A stretch of 45,829 bases of DNA, taken from Phycisphaerales bacterium UBA2218. Lineage in GTDB: Bacteria; Planctomycetota; Phycisphaerae; Sedimentisphaerales; Anaerobacaceae. The translations under genes and the position numbers were made by a program. Positions 25,473-33,532 of this stretch are shown here, piece by piece. The stretch spans positions 1-45,829 of the forward strand of contig DCUI01000314.1 in the NCBI GenBank assembly GCA_002327785.1, written 5' to 3'. Below the pieces are notes generated by a model. It did not search any database. It worked only from the letters and a program-made list of their open reading frames with translations, and was not told the DNA's origin. Numbering within the stretch: the first letter of the stretch is position 1; each line of letters starts with the position of its first letter.

Positions 25473-26042
25473 ATGACTGCCATGGATGAGGCACAGAAAA
25501 GCACACTGCTTCGTGTCGCCCGCGATATGGTCAAGGCGGTGGTTTCGGGAGCGCCCCGGCCGCAACTGTCGTTTGATGATCCTGCGTTAAATGCGCCTTG
25601 CGGGTGTTTCGTCACGCTGAAGACCCACGGTCGGCTCAGGGGCTGCATCGGCCAGTTCACGTCGGATCGTCCCCTGGTCGAGCTGGTGGCGGAAATGGCG
25701 GAAGCCTCGGCCGCCAGGGACCCGCGTTTCGCCGGCCATCGGATCATGCCTGGGGAACTGGGCGATCTGGAAATCGAGATCTCCGTGCTATCGCCCCTCC
25801 AACGGACGGAGGATCCCGTTAGTCTTGAACTCGGGGTACACGGGATCTACATCAAGCGCGGATACGCCTCCGGCTGCTTCCTCCCGCAGGTCGCCACCGA
25901 GACCAACTGGACCCGAGAGGAATTCCTTTCATACTGTTGCTTCCATAAGGCGGGCCTTCCGGCCGACGCATGGAAAGACCCCGAGACCGAAGTCTACCTC
26001 TTCACAGCCGAGGTCTTCCAGGCTCACGCCAAGGGGCTCTGA
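25473..26042 (+). CDS. amrA: AmmeMemoRadiSam system protein A (AMMECR1 domain)
   Basis: The 189-residue product is a full-length AMMECR1-domain protein. It has the family hallmark LRGCIGQF (here GRLRGCIGQFTSD), the preceding PCGCFVTLKTHG, the AEASAARDPRF region, ELGDLEIEISVLSPLQ and a C-terminal NWTREEFLSYCCFHKAGLP. AMMECR1 proteins often occur with MEMO-like protein B and a radical SAM enzyme, forming a system whose chemistry is not settled; neither partner is in this window. ATG 25473 or ATG 25482 could be the start; no clear ribosome-binding site precedes either. The gene lies just downstream of the transposase fragment and appears to be transcribed from a promoter at its end. Confidence 0.9.
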   Translation: MTAMDEAQKSTLLRVARDMVKAVVSGAPRPQLSFDDPALNAPCGCFVTLKTHGRLRGCIGQFTSDRPLVELVAEMAEASAARDPRFAGHRIMPGELGDLEIEISVLSPLQRTEDPVSLELGVHGIYIKRGYASGCFLPQVATETNWTREEFLSYCCFHKAGLPADAWKDPETEVYLFTAEVFQAHAKGL

Positions 26043-26194
26043 GACGCGACGGTCAAAAAATCATCCCGTCACAGCCCCCGATTTGCTATACTTTGATGGA
26101 TCGAGGTCCGCCGTTCCCGGAGGAATCGGCTGTGCTCGCGCAGATTACAGGACCTATGGGTGATTGAGAAGTGCTGGAACGGGGAGGAGGATAC

Positions 26195-27283
26195 ATGGCC
26201 GGGATGTGGGTATCCGCTGCCATCGTGGTGGTGTTGGGGCTGGCGGGCTGCGCCGGGTCGGATGCCTTCCGCGTGCCGTCGCCGGACACCACCGAGCCCG
26301 GGCAGACAGCAACCATGGTTTTGGAGCGCCTGCGAGGCGAGCATCTGCCTGCACTTGTGTCGGTTGAGCCCTGGAACAACGAGTTCGGTCCCGGCCTGAA
26401 GCTCACCACCGACCACTATGAAATCTTTTCGACTGTCCAGCAGCCGTTGATTCTGCGACTGGTCCCCGGCTTCGTCGAGTCGGCCTACCGCGGCTACAAC
26501 GACCAACTCGCCCAGCCCATCGAGACCTCCAACAAGTTCACGCTCTACCTGTTTGCGGATCGCGAGCAATGGGAGGACTTCACGCATGACTTTGCGGGGG
26601 ATCAAGCCCCGCTGTTCTGCAAGATCAAGACCGGCGCCTACTACCTCAACGGCGCCTGCGTCGTCTACGACATCGGCCCCAAGAGGACGCTGGCCGCCAT
26701 CGGGCACGAGGGTTGGCATCAATTCAACAGCCGGCATTTCAAGTATCGCCTGCCGAGTTGGCTGGATGAGGGCGTCGCCATGCTCTTTGAGGCCAGTGTC
26801 TGCGAGCAGGGCCTCTTCCGTTTCGATCCGGCCACGAATATCCAGCGGCTCGGGGCCCTCAAGCAGACCCTGGGCAATTCGAAGTTGATTTCTCTGCACG
26901 ATTTGATCGCGACCAGTCCGGGCGAGGTGCTCGCCACGGACCAGACCGAGGCCGTCATGGCGTTTTACAGCCAGTCGTACGCCCTCATTCGCTTCCTTCG
27001 CGAGGCGGATTACGGCAAACGCCTGAACGCCTACCGCCGGCTGATGCAGGATGGGCTCATGGGATACTGGCCGCTCGATGAATCGACCGGAGCGACCGCC
27101 GAGAACCGCAACCTGCCGCGAACGATCCCGTGGAATCGCGCGGTCGGGGCGCAGCTCTTCGAGCACTACGTCGGGAGCGATGTCGAGCAGCTCGACCGCG
27201 AGTACCTGGCCTTCTGCCGCCGAATCGTCAGCGGTCTGACCTTCGTGCCCGTCGAAGACGACGATCGGTATGCGGCCAGGTGA
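26195..27283 (+). CDS. Predicted lipoprotein zinc metallopeptidase-like protein (HExxH)
   Basis: The 362-residue product has a lipoprotein signal with lipobox LAGC (about residue 20). The core contains GHEGWHQF, an HExxH zinc motif (His171-Glu172-His175), with LPSWLDEGVAMLFE following, where Glu192 is in place to be the third zinc ligand as in gluzincin-type peptidases. Upstream LKLTTDHYEIFSTVQQPLI resembles DUF1570-type planctomycete peptidases. GGAGGAGG stands a few bases before ATG 26195, a strong ribosome-binding site, so the longer frame from 26171 is rejected. A TATACT at 26087-26092 may be its -10, but no -35 is convincing. It should be anchored at the periplasmic or outer surface. Peptidase activity is inferred, not shown. 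Confidence 0.8.
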   Translation: MAGMWVSAAIVVVLGLAGCAGSDAFRVPSPDTTEPGQTATMVLERLRGEHLPALVSVEPWNNEFGPGLKLTTDHYEIFSTVQQPLILRLVPGFVESAYRGYNDQLAQPIETSNKFTLYLFADREQWEDFTHDFAGDQAPLFCKIKTGAYYLNGACVVYDIGPKRTLAAIGHEGWHQFNSRHFKYRLPSWLDEGVAMLFEASVCEQGLFRFDPATNIQRLGALKQTLGNSKLISLHDLIATSPGEVLATDQTEAVMAFYSQSYALIRFLREADYGKRLNAYRRLMQDGLMGYWPLDESTGATAENRNLPRTIPWNRAVGAQLFEHYVGSDVEQLDREYLAFCRRIVSGLTFVPVEDDDRYAAR

Positions 27284-27349
27284 GCCCCGTAGTGTGGGAC
27301 TTGCCCCACCGATTCCTCTTTATGGACGCGCACGCATCGGAGTGGATTT

Positions 27350-27439
27350 GTCATCCTGAGCGTAGCGAAGGTTCTGGCCTGCGGACGGGGGCGATCTCTT
27401 ATTCGATGCCCAGATGCTTCGGCTTCGCCTTAGCATGAC
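27350..27439 (+). repeat. REP-like inverted repeat element
   Basis: The left arm 27350-27370 (GTCATCCTGAGCGTAGCGAAG) and the right arm 27417-27439 (CTTCGGCTTCGCC then TTAGCATGAC) are imperfect reverse complements about 45 bases apart. This type of element is widely dispersed in many environmental genomes. It lies between two + strand genes and could fold in mRNA. The half copy at 1433-1463 belongs to the same family. Confidence 0.7.
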
Positions 27440-27496
27440 AGGCCAACAGGCATGCTAAGCGTTCTGATTACGCCCTGCGGGTTCCGTGATTCGGAT

Positions 27497-27525
27497 TTGC
27501 CGCAATGTGGGCTCCCATGTAGAAT
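27497..27525 (+). promoter_or_regulatory. Predicted sigma-70-type promoter for maf
   Basis: TTGCCG at 27497-27502 and TAGAAT at 27520-27525 are 17 bases apart. The maf start is at 27576, leaving a leader of about 44 bases. Confidence 0.5.
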
Positions 27526-27575
27526 GCCCGCACGTGATTCAAGTGGATGTGTCTCTATGTTCTGGTGATCGTGCT

Positions 27576-28148
27576 ATGCAGATCGTCTTGGCCTCGACCT
27601 CTCCGCGGCGCAGGCAGCTCCTCGCGGAGGCCGGTTATGCCTTTCACGCCGTCTCACCCAGGATCGACGAATCCGCGATCGCGCGTACGGCGGCGACCAT
27701 ACGAGGTTACGCCGAGGAATTGGCGCAAGCCAAGGCTCGAAGCGTCGCCTCGGACTTCCCCGATGCCTTGGTGGTCGGGGCCGACACGCTGTGCGACCTC
27801 GACGGCGAGGTGATCGGCAAGGCAGTCGACAGAGAGGCAGCCGAGCGAATCACGAGAAAGCTCTTCAGCAAGCCGCACTTGGTCATCACGGGCCTTGCCC
27901 TGGTCCGGGTCAGCCAGGGCATCGAGATCGTTCGCTCCGACGTGACCACGGTCTACCCCCGCAAGCTCACGGAGTCGCAGATCGCCGAGCACGTCGCAGG
28001 CGGCGCCTGGGAAGGAAAGGCCGGCGCGTACGCCATCCAGGAGGTGGGCGACGCCTTCGTCGAACGAATCGAAGGCAGTTTCACCAATGTGATGGGCATG
28101 CCGATGGAACTCCTGGGTCGACTGCTGAACGACCTGAACGAGCAGTGA
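27576..28148 (+). CDS. maf: Maf-like nucleotide pyrophosphatase
   Basis: The 190-residue product starts QIVLASTSPRRRQLLAEAG, the signature N-terminus of Maf/HAM1-type pyrophosphatases, with DESAIA, VVGADTLCDLDGEVIGK and WEGKAGAYAIQEVGDAFV as further family motifs. Maf proteins hydrolyse dTTP, UTP or modified nucleotides to the monophosphate, acting as house-cleaning enzymes in the cytoplasm. Length is normal. ATG 27576 is chosen over the open extension back to 27486 because it gives the usual N-terminus; the ribosome-binding site is weak. It is followed by the restriction-modification genes in the same direction but with their own promoter. Confidence 0.93.
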   Translation: MQIVLASTSPRRRQLLAEAGYAFHAVSPRIDESAIARTAATIRGYAEELAQAKARSVASDFPDALVVGADTLCDLDGEVIGKAVDREAAERITRKLFSKPHLVITGLALVRVSQGIEIVRSDVTTVYPRKLTESQIAEHVAGGAWEGKAGAYAIQEVGDAFVERIEGSFTNVMGMPMELLGRLLNDLNEQ

Positions 28149-28212
28149 CCAAACCGTTGCTGTTGTACAGGTGTGTCTCTCGATGCGAGGACAGAAGGAT
28201 TGCCTTTTGCAG

Positions 28213-28241
28213 TTCAAGTATCCGCCCAGATTTGGTACAAT
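28213..28241 (+). promoter_or_regulatory. Predicted promoter of the restriction gene, giving a possibly leaderless mRNA
   Basis: TTCAAG at 28213-28218 and TACAAT at 28236-28241 are 17 bases apart. The restriction gene starts at 28249, just eight bases after the -10, where the transcript itself would be expected to begin. No ribosome-binding site lies between. Confidence 0.5.
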
Positions 28242-28248
28242 CTCGGCC

Positions 28249-28980
28249 ATGAAAGAGAACAGAACACTAAGGCATCTGGCCACACGTACACAGGAGGCTG
28301 TGGCGCATTACTGGAAGACCGGGTCGGCGCAACGCCGCAAGCAGCAGCAAACGGGCAAGCTCGATCAGGGCTCGCGGGGCGCCGTCACGGGCGGTGCCCA
28401 GATGGGCGGTTTTATCCACCTGTTCACCGACCTCATTTGCGACGCGGGTATTGCGAAGGAGTGTCTCCACTGTGACAAGTCGCTTGAACTGCCTGGGTTC
28501 TTCCGGCCTACGAAGGAATGGGATCTGCTCGTCGTGAAAGACGGGACACTTGTTGCTGCGATTGAGGCCAAGTCACAAGTCGGTCCGTCCTTTGGGAACA
28601 ACTTCAACAATAGGACCGAAGAGGCAATGGGCAGCGCGTTGGATCTGTGGACTGCGTACAGGGAAGGGGCCTATCTGGCAAGTCCACAGCCGTTTCTGGG
28701 CTATTTCTTTATGCTCGATGACTGCTCTGCATCGAATCATCCTGTACGTGTGAACGAGCCTCACTTCAAGGTGTTCCCTGAGTTTGTGGGATCGTCCTAC
28801 GCTCGACGGTATGAACTCTTCTGCCGAAAGCTCGTTTTGGAGAGGCATTACACATCCGCTGCTTTCATTACTTCTCAGATGGCTGCCGGCGAGAAGGGTG
28901 ATTACGCAACACCTGCCGACGACTTATCCATGGAGAGATTCGCCAGAACGCTTATAGGGCATCTGGCTACGGTTACATAG
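28249..28980 (+). CDS. Type II restriction endonuclease, PaeR7I/XhoI family
   Basis: The 243-residue length agrees with PaeR7I and XhoI (about 245 residues, from memory). The catalytic block EWDLLVVKDGTLVAAIEAKS fits PD-(D/E)xK nucleases (Asp of EWD and the ExK of IEAKS), and the neighbouring VGPSFGNNFNNRTEEA is strongly characteristic of this family. N-terminal TRTQEAVAHYWKTG and GGAQMGGFIHLFTDLI also fit. PaeR7I and XhoI cut CTCGAG, so this enzyme probably recognises the same or a related site; CTCGAG occurs in this window at 31104, 36801 and 40371, for example, and would need protection. ATG 28249 is the first start after the predicted promoter. A methyltransferase gene follows after one base. 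Confidence 0.92.
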   Translation: MKENRTLRHLATRTQEAVAHYWKTGSAQRRKQQQTGKLDQGSRGAVTGGAQMGGFIHLFTDLICDAGIAKECLHCDKSLELPGFFRPTKEWDLLVVKDGTLVAAIEAKSQVGPSFGNNFNNRTEEAMGSALDLWTAYREGAYLASPQPFLGYFFMLDDCSASNHPVRVNEPHFKVFPEFVGSSYARRYELFCRKLVLERHYTSAAFITSQMAAGEKGDYATPADDLSMERFARTLIGHLATVT

Positions 28981-28981
28981 T

Positions 28982-29905
28982 ATGAGCGGAACCACGCATA
29001 GACTGATTAACGGCGATGCAAGGGATTTGTCCTTCATTCAGTCGGAGAGTGTCCACCTCGTGGTCACGTCCCCACCCTACTGGAATTTGAAGCGATACAA
29101 CGAGCATGACGATCAGCTCGGCCACATAGATGACTACGAGACATTCCTGGATGAACTCGAGAAAGTCTGGCGGCATGTGTTTCGGGTCCTGACGCCGGGC
29201 GGCCGCCTTGTCTGCGTTGTTGGTGATGTCTGCGTGTCGAGACGGCAGTTTGGTCGACATCTCGTGTTTCCCCTCCATGCGGACATCTGCGTTCGCTGCC
29301 GGAAGATCGGTTTTGACAACCTGAATCCCATCATCTGGCATAAGATTGCGAACGCTTCATACGAGGTTTCCAACGGTTCCAAGTTTCTCGGCAAACCCTA
29401 CGAGCCGAACGCAATCATCAAGAACGACATCGAGTTCATTCTGATGCAAAGGAAGCCCGGCGGGTATCGTCAACCCACCGAGGAGCAACGCCGCGAAAGC
29501 CGGATCGACAAGAAGGTCTTCGACGAGTGGTTCCAGCAGATATGGAACATCACGGGGGCATCCACACGCGGTCACCCCGCGCCCTTTCCGCTTGAGCTTG
29601 CGACCCGGCTCGTGTGCATGTTCTCCTTCACAGGCGACACGGTGCTCGACCCCTTCTGTGGCTCGGGCACAACCATGATCGCAGCCCTCAAGAATGGACG
29701 CAACAGTGTGGGCATCGAGATCGACAGGCAATACTGTCGGATGGCGGCAAGAAGACTCAAGGCTGAAAACACAGGCATTTTTGCCTCCACAGAGCTCATA
29801 TTCGAGATGGCAGAGGTGGAATCCTCTCATCAAGCGGTTTGTGTCGATCAGGAGTTGTCTCGCTTGCGAGCGACTCGTCAACCGCCTCTTCAGTCCTCGG
29901 TGTAG
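28982..29905 (+). CDS. DNA methyltransferase of a type II restriction-modification system (TSPPYW, beta-type order)
   Basis: The 307-residue product has the catalytic motif IV TSPPYW at residues 29-34 and the AdoMet-binding motif I DPFCGSGTT at 223-231, so motif IV precedes motif I, the beta-class order. GIEIDRQYCRMAARRL after motif I is the usual next strand. TSPPY is more often found in N4-cytosine than N6-adenine enzymes, which usually have DPPY; the base modified is therefore uncertain. It starts one base after the endonuclease stop, so the two are co-transcribed and it should protect the endonuclease's sites. From memory the methyltransferases of PaeR7I and XhoI are gamma-class adenine enzymes, so this pairing looks like a partner exchange. 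The C-terminal 40 residues are not recognisable. Confidence 0.9.
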   Translation: MSGTTHRLINGDARDLSFIQSESVHLVVTSPPYWNLKRYNEHDDQLGHIDDYETFLDELEKVWRHVFRVLTPGGRLVCVVGDVCVSRRQFGRHLVFPLHADICVRCRKIGFDNLNPIIWHKIANASYEVSNGSKFLGKPYEPNAIIKNDIEFILMQRKPGGYRQPTEEQRRESRIDKKVFDEWFQQIWNITGASTRGHPAPFPLELATRLVCMFSFTGDTVLDPFCGSGTTMIAALKNGRNSVGIEIDRQYCRMAARRLKAENTGIFASTELIFEMAEVESSHQAVCVDQELSRLRATRQPPLQSSV

Positions 29906-30089
29906 GCTGCGAGGGGCATTCGGGCCTGACCTGATTTTAAGCTTTGACGATACGGATGTTCCGGCCAATGTTTGTTGGTTTCGATGCGGACTCACAACGT
30001 GGTGATGGTCGTGAAACCGTGTTCATCGGCGGTTACCTCCTCGTGCCGCGTTATTCGTGAAGCGTCGGATGATTGTCAGAGGGGAAGGG

Positions 30090-30324
30090 CTCACCACGGA
30101 GGCTCGGAGGACACGGAGCGGCCTTCGGCTGGGAACGAGATCTTGATCGCCGAAAGAAACGAAACAAGGGCGAAAAGGGAGACAGGCGGGGGGCTCGTAT
30201 CAGTGTCTTTCCTTCGCCGGTTCTTTCGTTCTTTCCGGCTCCATTCGGACAGTATCGATGAGAGGGTGCATGGTACGCACCCTACAGCCTCCGGTCTCTG
30301 CGGTCTCTGGGGCTCTGTGGTGAG
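30090..30324 (+). repeat. Composite intergenic inverted repeat (CACCACGGAG family) with an inner hairpin
   Basis: The left arm starts CTCACCACGGAGGCTCGGAGG (30090 on) and the right arm ends CTCTGGGGCTCTGTGGTGAG (to 30324); they are imperfect reverse complements. Inside is a clean hairpin, AGGGTGC at 30263-30269 with GCACCCT at 30277-30283. This fills most of the 694-base gap 29906-30599. The part from 29906 to about 30090 shows nothing I can support; the end holds the ppdK promoter. Open frames of up to 143 codons here are not believable genes. Confidence 0.65.
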
Positions 30325-30399
30325 AAACCTGGGTGCCTGCCTCCGCGGGAATGGCAGGCGGCAGGCGACGGACAGGGCTGAAAATCGGGGTTTTGGGCA

Positions 30400-30428
30400 T
30401 TGACAGGGCTGGCGGTGGGGGCTATACT
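30400..30428 (+). promoter_or_regulatory. Strong sigma-70-type promoter for ppdK
   Basis: TTGACA at 30400-30405 is a perfect -35 and TATACT at 30423-30428 a near-perfect -10, with exactly 17 bases between them. The gene starts at 30600, so the leader would be about 165 bases long, enough room for regulation; no known riboswitch was recognised in it. Confidence 0.75.
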
Positions 30429-30599
30429 CACAACCTTTATTTGCCCCAGGATGGCCGGCGTACGCTGTTTTGCGTGCTGGACCGGCGGATTTCACAGGTG
30501 TCGTGTGGCTGATGAGTAGGACCCCCGCCATCGGGTGGCGGCAGTTTCCAGCCGGGGGCGGTTGGATCAGACGGTATTTGAATAAAGGAGACGGCAGGA

Positions 30600-33317
30600 A
30601 TGGCAAAGAAAATGGTGTACTTTTTCGGGGGCGGCAAGGGCGAAGGCAACGCAGGGATGAAGAATCTCCTGGGCGGCAAAGGAGCCAATCTGGCCGAGAT
30701 GGCCAAGCTCGGCGTGCCTGTTCCTCCCGGCTTCACGATCACCACCGACGTGTGCGTGCACTTTTATCAGAACAAGCGCAGATACCCCCAGGGCCTGAAA
30801 GAGGAAGTGGCCAAGGCCATGGCGAAGGTCGAGAAGGTCATGGGCAAGAGCTTCGGCGATGCCAAGAACCCGCTGCTGATCTCGGTTCGGTCCGGCGCCC
30901 GCAGGTCAATGCCGGGCATGATGGAGACGGTCCTGAACGTCGGCCTGACGAGCAAGACGATCCCGGGCATGATCGAGCAGAGCGGCGGCAACGAGCGATT
31001 CGTCTACGACGCCTATCGGCGGTTGATCATGATGTACTCCGATGTCGTGATGGAGAAGGCCGCCGGCGTCGAGCCGAAGGACGACCAGGGCATCCGTCGG
31101 CAGCTCGAGCACCTGATGGACGGGATGAAGAAGCAGCGGGGTGTTTCGCTGGACACTGAGCTGACCGCCGCCGACCTCAAGGAACTGTGCTCGGCGTTCA
31201 AGGCCAAGGTGCAGGAGGTCTTGGGCAAAGAGTTTCCGGACGACGCCGTGAAACAGCTTTGGGGCGGCATCGACGCCGTGTTCGCGTCTTGGAACGGCAA
31301 GCGGGCCATCAGCTACCGTCGGATCGAGAATATCCCCGATGAGTGGGGTACCGCCGTCAACGTGCAATCCATGGTCTTCGGCAATATGGGCAATGACTCC
31401 GCCACCGGCGTGGCTTTCTCCCGAAATCCGGCTACCGGCGATCCAGCGTTCTACGGCGAATGGCTGGTGAACGCCCAGGGCGAGGACGTCGTCGCCGGCA
31501 TTCGCACGCCGAACCCGCTCAATGAGTCCACCAAGAGCGAGCAGAACAAGCACCTGTCCTCGCTGGAGACGGCCATGCCCGTGGTCTACAAGGAGCTGGA
31601 CGCTATTCAGCGCAGGCTGGAGAAGCACTACAAGGACATGCAGGACATCGAGTTCACAATCGAGAAGGGCCGGTTGTGGATGTTGCAGTGCCGCGTCGGC
31701 AAGCGCAACGGTCCCGCCGCCGTCCGCATGGCCGTGGATATGGTCAAGGAAAAGCTCATCAAGAAGGAAGAGGCGGTTACCCGCGTGACGCCGGCCCAGT
31801 TGGATGAGCTGTTGCACCCGATCATCGACCCGAAGGTCGAGATCGCCCAGAAGATCTTGGCCAAGGGCCTGCCCGCCGGTCCCGGCGGCGCCACCGGCCA
31901 GGTGGTTTTCACGGCCCCGGCGGCCGTCGCATGGGCCAAAGAGGGCAAGAAGGTGATCCTGGTCCGCGAAGAGACGAATCCGGAGGACGTCGAGGGTATG
32001 CGAGCGGCCCAGGCGATTCTGACCGCTCGCGGCGGCATGACCAGCCACGCGGCCCTCGTCGCCCGCGGCTGGGGCAAGTGCTGCATCGTCGGTTGCGGCG
32101 CCCTGCACGTGGAGCTGGCAAAAAAGGAGTTCCACATCGGCGGCCAGTCCTTCCGTGAGGGCGACTGGATCACGCTCAACGGCACCAAGGGCACTGTCTA
32201 CGGCGGACAACTGCCGATGATGGCTGCCGGGGAAGAGAACGTCCTTCTGATGGACTTTCTCAAGATTTGCGATGCCGTGAAGCGTCTGGGCGTCCGCACG
32301 AACGCCGAGACCCCGGCCGACGCCGCCAGGGCCCGCGCCTTCGGCGCCGAGGGCATCGGCCTGTTCCGCACCGAGCACATGTTCTACGGCAAGAATAGTG
32401 ATGAGCCGCTGTTCATCCTCCGCAAGATGATCATGTCCAAGAGCGTGGAGGAACGCAAGAAGGCGGTCGATGAGTTGTTCCCGTATGTCAAGCGGGATAT
32501 CAAGGGCACGCTGGATGCGATGGATGGCCTACCGGTGGTCGTGCGACTGCTCGACCCGCCGCTGCACGAGTTCGTGCCGGAAGGCGCTGAGAAACGCCAG
32601 GCTTTGGCCCAGTCCCTCGGCATCGACATGGAAGAGCTTAACAAGCGTGCCGACGCTCTGCACGAGAGCAACCCCATGATGGGCCATCGCGGCGTCCGAC
32701 TCGGCATCACCTACCCCGAGGTCACCGCGATGCAGGCCAGGGCGCTCTTCGAGGCTGCCGCCGAACTGCTCAAAGAGGGCAAAAAGCCCTACCCTGAGCT
32801 GATGATCCCGGTTGTCTGCGACGCCAACGAGATCCGCGAGCAGAAGAAGGTTGTCACGCAGGTCTACAAAGAGACCTTAGCCAAGTTCGGCCTCAAGAAA
32901 ATCAAGCACATGGTCGGCACGATGATCGAGATCCCGCGGGCGGCGCTGCTGTCCGGCCAAATCGCCGAGGTCGCCGAGTTCTTCAGCTTCGGCACCAACG
33001 ACCTGACCCAGATGACCTTCGGCTTCAGCCGCGACGACATCGGCGGCTTCCTCCCCGATTACCTCAATCAGAACATCCTGCCCGGCGATCCGTTCCAGAG
33101 CATCGACCAGATGGGCGTCGGCGAGCTGATCAAGATCAGTTGCGAGCGCGGCCGCAAGGCGAACAAGAAGCTCGAAATCGGCATCTGCGGCGAGCAGGGC
33201 GGCGAGCCCGCCTCCGTGGCCTTCTGCCACAAGGTCGGCATGGACTACGTCAGTTGCTCTCCGTTCCGCGTCCCGATCGCCCGCCTCGCGGCGGCCCAGG
33301 CAGCCGTCAGCAAGTAG
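30600..33317 (+). CDS. ppdK: Pyruvate, phosphate dikinase
   Basis: The 905-residue product is full length for the family. The N-terminal nucleotide-binding part starts KMVYFFGGGKGEGNAGMKNL and includes SVRSGARRSMPGMMETVLNVG. The swivelling domain carries the phosphorylated His483 in GGMTSHAALVARGWGK, and the PEP-binding barrel has the general acid Cys863 in GICGEQGGEP and the FFSFGTNDLTQMTFGFSRDD region. It interconverts pyruvate, ATP and phosphate with PEP, AMP and pyrophosphate in the cytoplasm. AAAGGAG lies about eight bases before the ATG. Together with PFOR at the start of the window it points to reversible, energy-saving pyruvate metabolism as in many anaerobes. Transcription probably ends at the hairpin at 33359. 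Confidence 0.97.
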   Translation: MAKKMVYFFGGGKGEGNAGMKNLLGGKGANLAEMAKLGVPVPPGFTITTDVCVHFYQNKRRYPQGLKEEVAKAMAKVEKVMGKSFGDAKNPLLISVRSGARRSMPGMMETVLNVGLTSKTIPGMIEQSGGNERFVYDAYRRLIMMYSDVVMEKAAGVEPKDDQGIRRQLEHLMDGMKKQRGVSLDTELTAADLKELCSAFKAKVQEVLGKEFPDDAVKQLWGGIDAVFASWNGKRAISYRRIENIPDEWGTAVNVQSMVFGNMGNDSATGVAFSRNPATGDPAFYGEWLVNAQGEDVVAGIRTPNPLNESTKSEQNKHLSSLETAMPVVYKELDAIQRRLEKHYKDMQDIEFTIEKGRLWMLQCRVGKRNGPAAVRMAVDMVKEKLIKKEEAVTRVTPAQLDELLHPIIDPKVEIAQKILAKGLPAGPGGATGQVVFTAPAAVAWAKEGKKVILVREETNPEDVEGMRAAQAILTARGGMTSHAALVARGWGKCCIVGCGALHVELAKKEFHIGGQSFREGDWITLNGTKGTVYGGQLPMMAAGEENVLLMDFLKICDAVKRLGVRTNAETPADAARARAFGAEGIGLFRTEHMFYGKNSDEPLFILRKMIMSKSVEERKKAVDELFPYVKRDIKGTLDAMDGLPVVVRLLDPPLHEFVPEGAEKRQALAQSLGIDMEELNKRADALHESNPMMGHRGVRLGITYPEVTAMQARALFEAAAELLKEGKKPYPELMIPVVCDANEIREQKKVVTQVYKETLAKFGLKKIKHMVGTMIEIPRAALLSGQIAEVAEFFSFGTNDLTQMTFGFSRDDIGGFLPDYLNQNILPGDPFQSIDQMGVGELIKISCERGRKANKKLEIGICGEQGGEPASVAFCHKVGMDYVSCSPFRVPIARLAAAQAAVSK

Positions 33318-33327
33318 AAATCGCTTG

Positions 33328-33355
33328 TTGACACCCGCTGGCAATTCGGTACAAT
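33328..33355 (+). promoter_or_regulatory. Promoter for tRNA-His
   Basis: A perfect TTGACA at 33328-33333 and TACAAT at 33350-33355 are 16 bases apart. The expected transcription start (about 33362) is some 62 bases before the tRNA. Confidence 0.75.
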
Positions 33356-33358
33356 GGC

Positions 33359-33398
33359 AAGGTGCGCCGTCGGAAAAGGGCGGCGCACCTTGTTCTTT
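33359..33398 (+). terminator. Hairpin terminator after ppdK
   Basis: AAGGTGCGCCG at 33359-33369 pairs perfectly with CGGCGCACCTT at 33381-33391 over an 11-base loop and is followed by TGTTCTTT. The stem is GC-rich and the tail is U-rich but interrupted. It starts 42 bases after the ppdK stop. The tRNA promoter's transcription start falls inside the left arm. Confidence 0.65.
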
Positions 33399-33423
33399 CA
33401 GTCGGATTCACCGGCTGATTGGT

Positions 33424-33499
33424 GGTGAAAGTAGCTCAGTTTGGTTAGAGCATCAGATTGTGGTTCTGAGGGTCGCGGGTTCGAATCCCGTCTTTCACC
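33424..33499 (+). tRNA. tRNA-His (anticodon GUG)
   Basis: A complete cloverleaf can be drawn: acceptor GTGAAAG (33425-33431) with CTTTCAC (33492-33498), D-arm GCTC/GAGC, anticodon arm TCAGA-TTGTGGT-TCTGA with anticodon GTG, and T-arm GCGGG-TTCGAAT-CCCGT. The encoded G at 33424 and discriminator C at 33499 provide the extra G-1:C73 pair that marks tRNA-His. The CCA end is not encoded. Confidence 0.97.
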
Positions 33500-33532
33500 C
33501 TTCCCGGCAGTTGTCATGAGCGAAGAAGATTC

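Noticed and set aside
29972..30403. 143-codon open frame before ppdK
   Set aside because: It runs through the inverted-repeat element and promoter and has no start signal or protein-like features.
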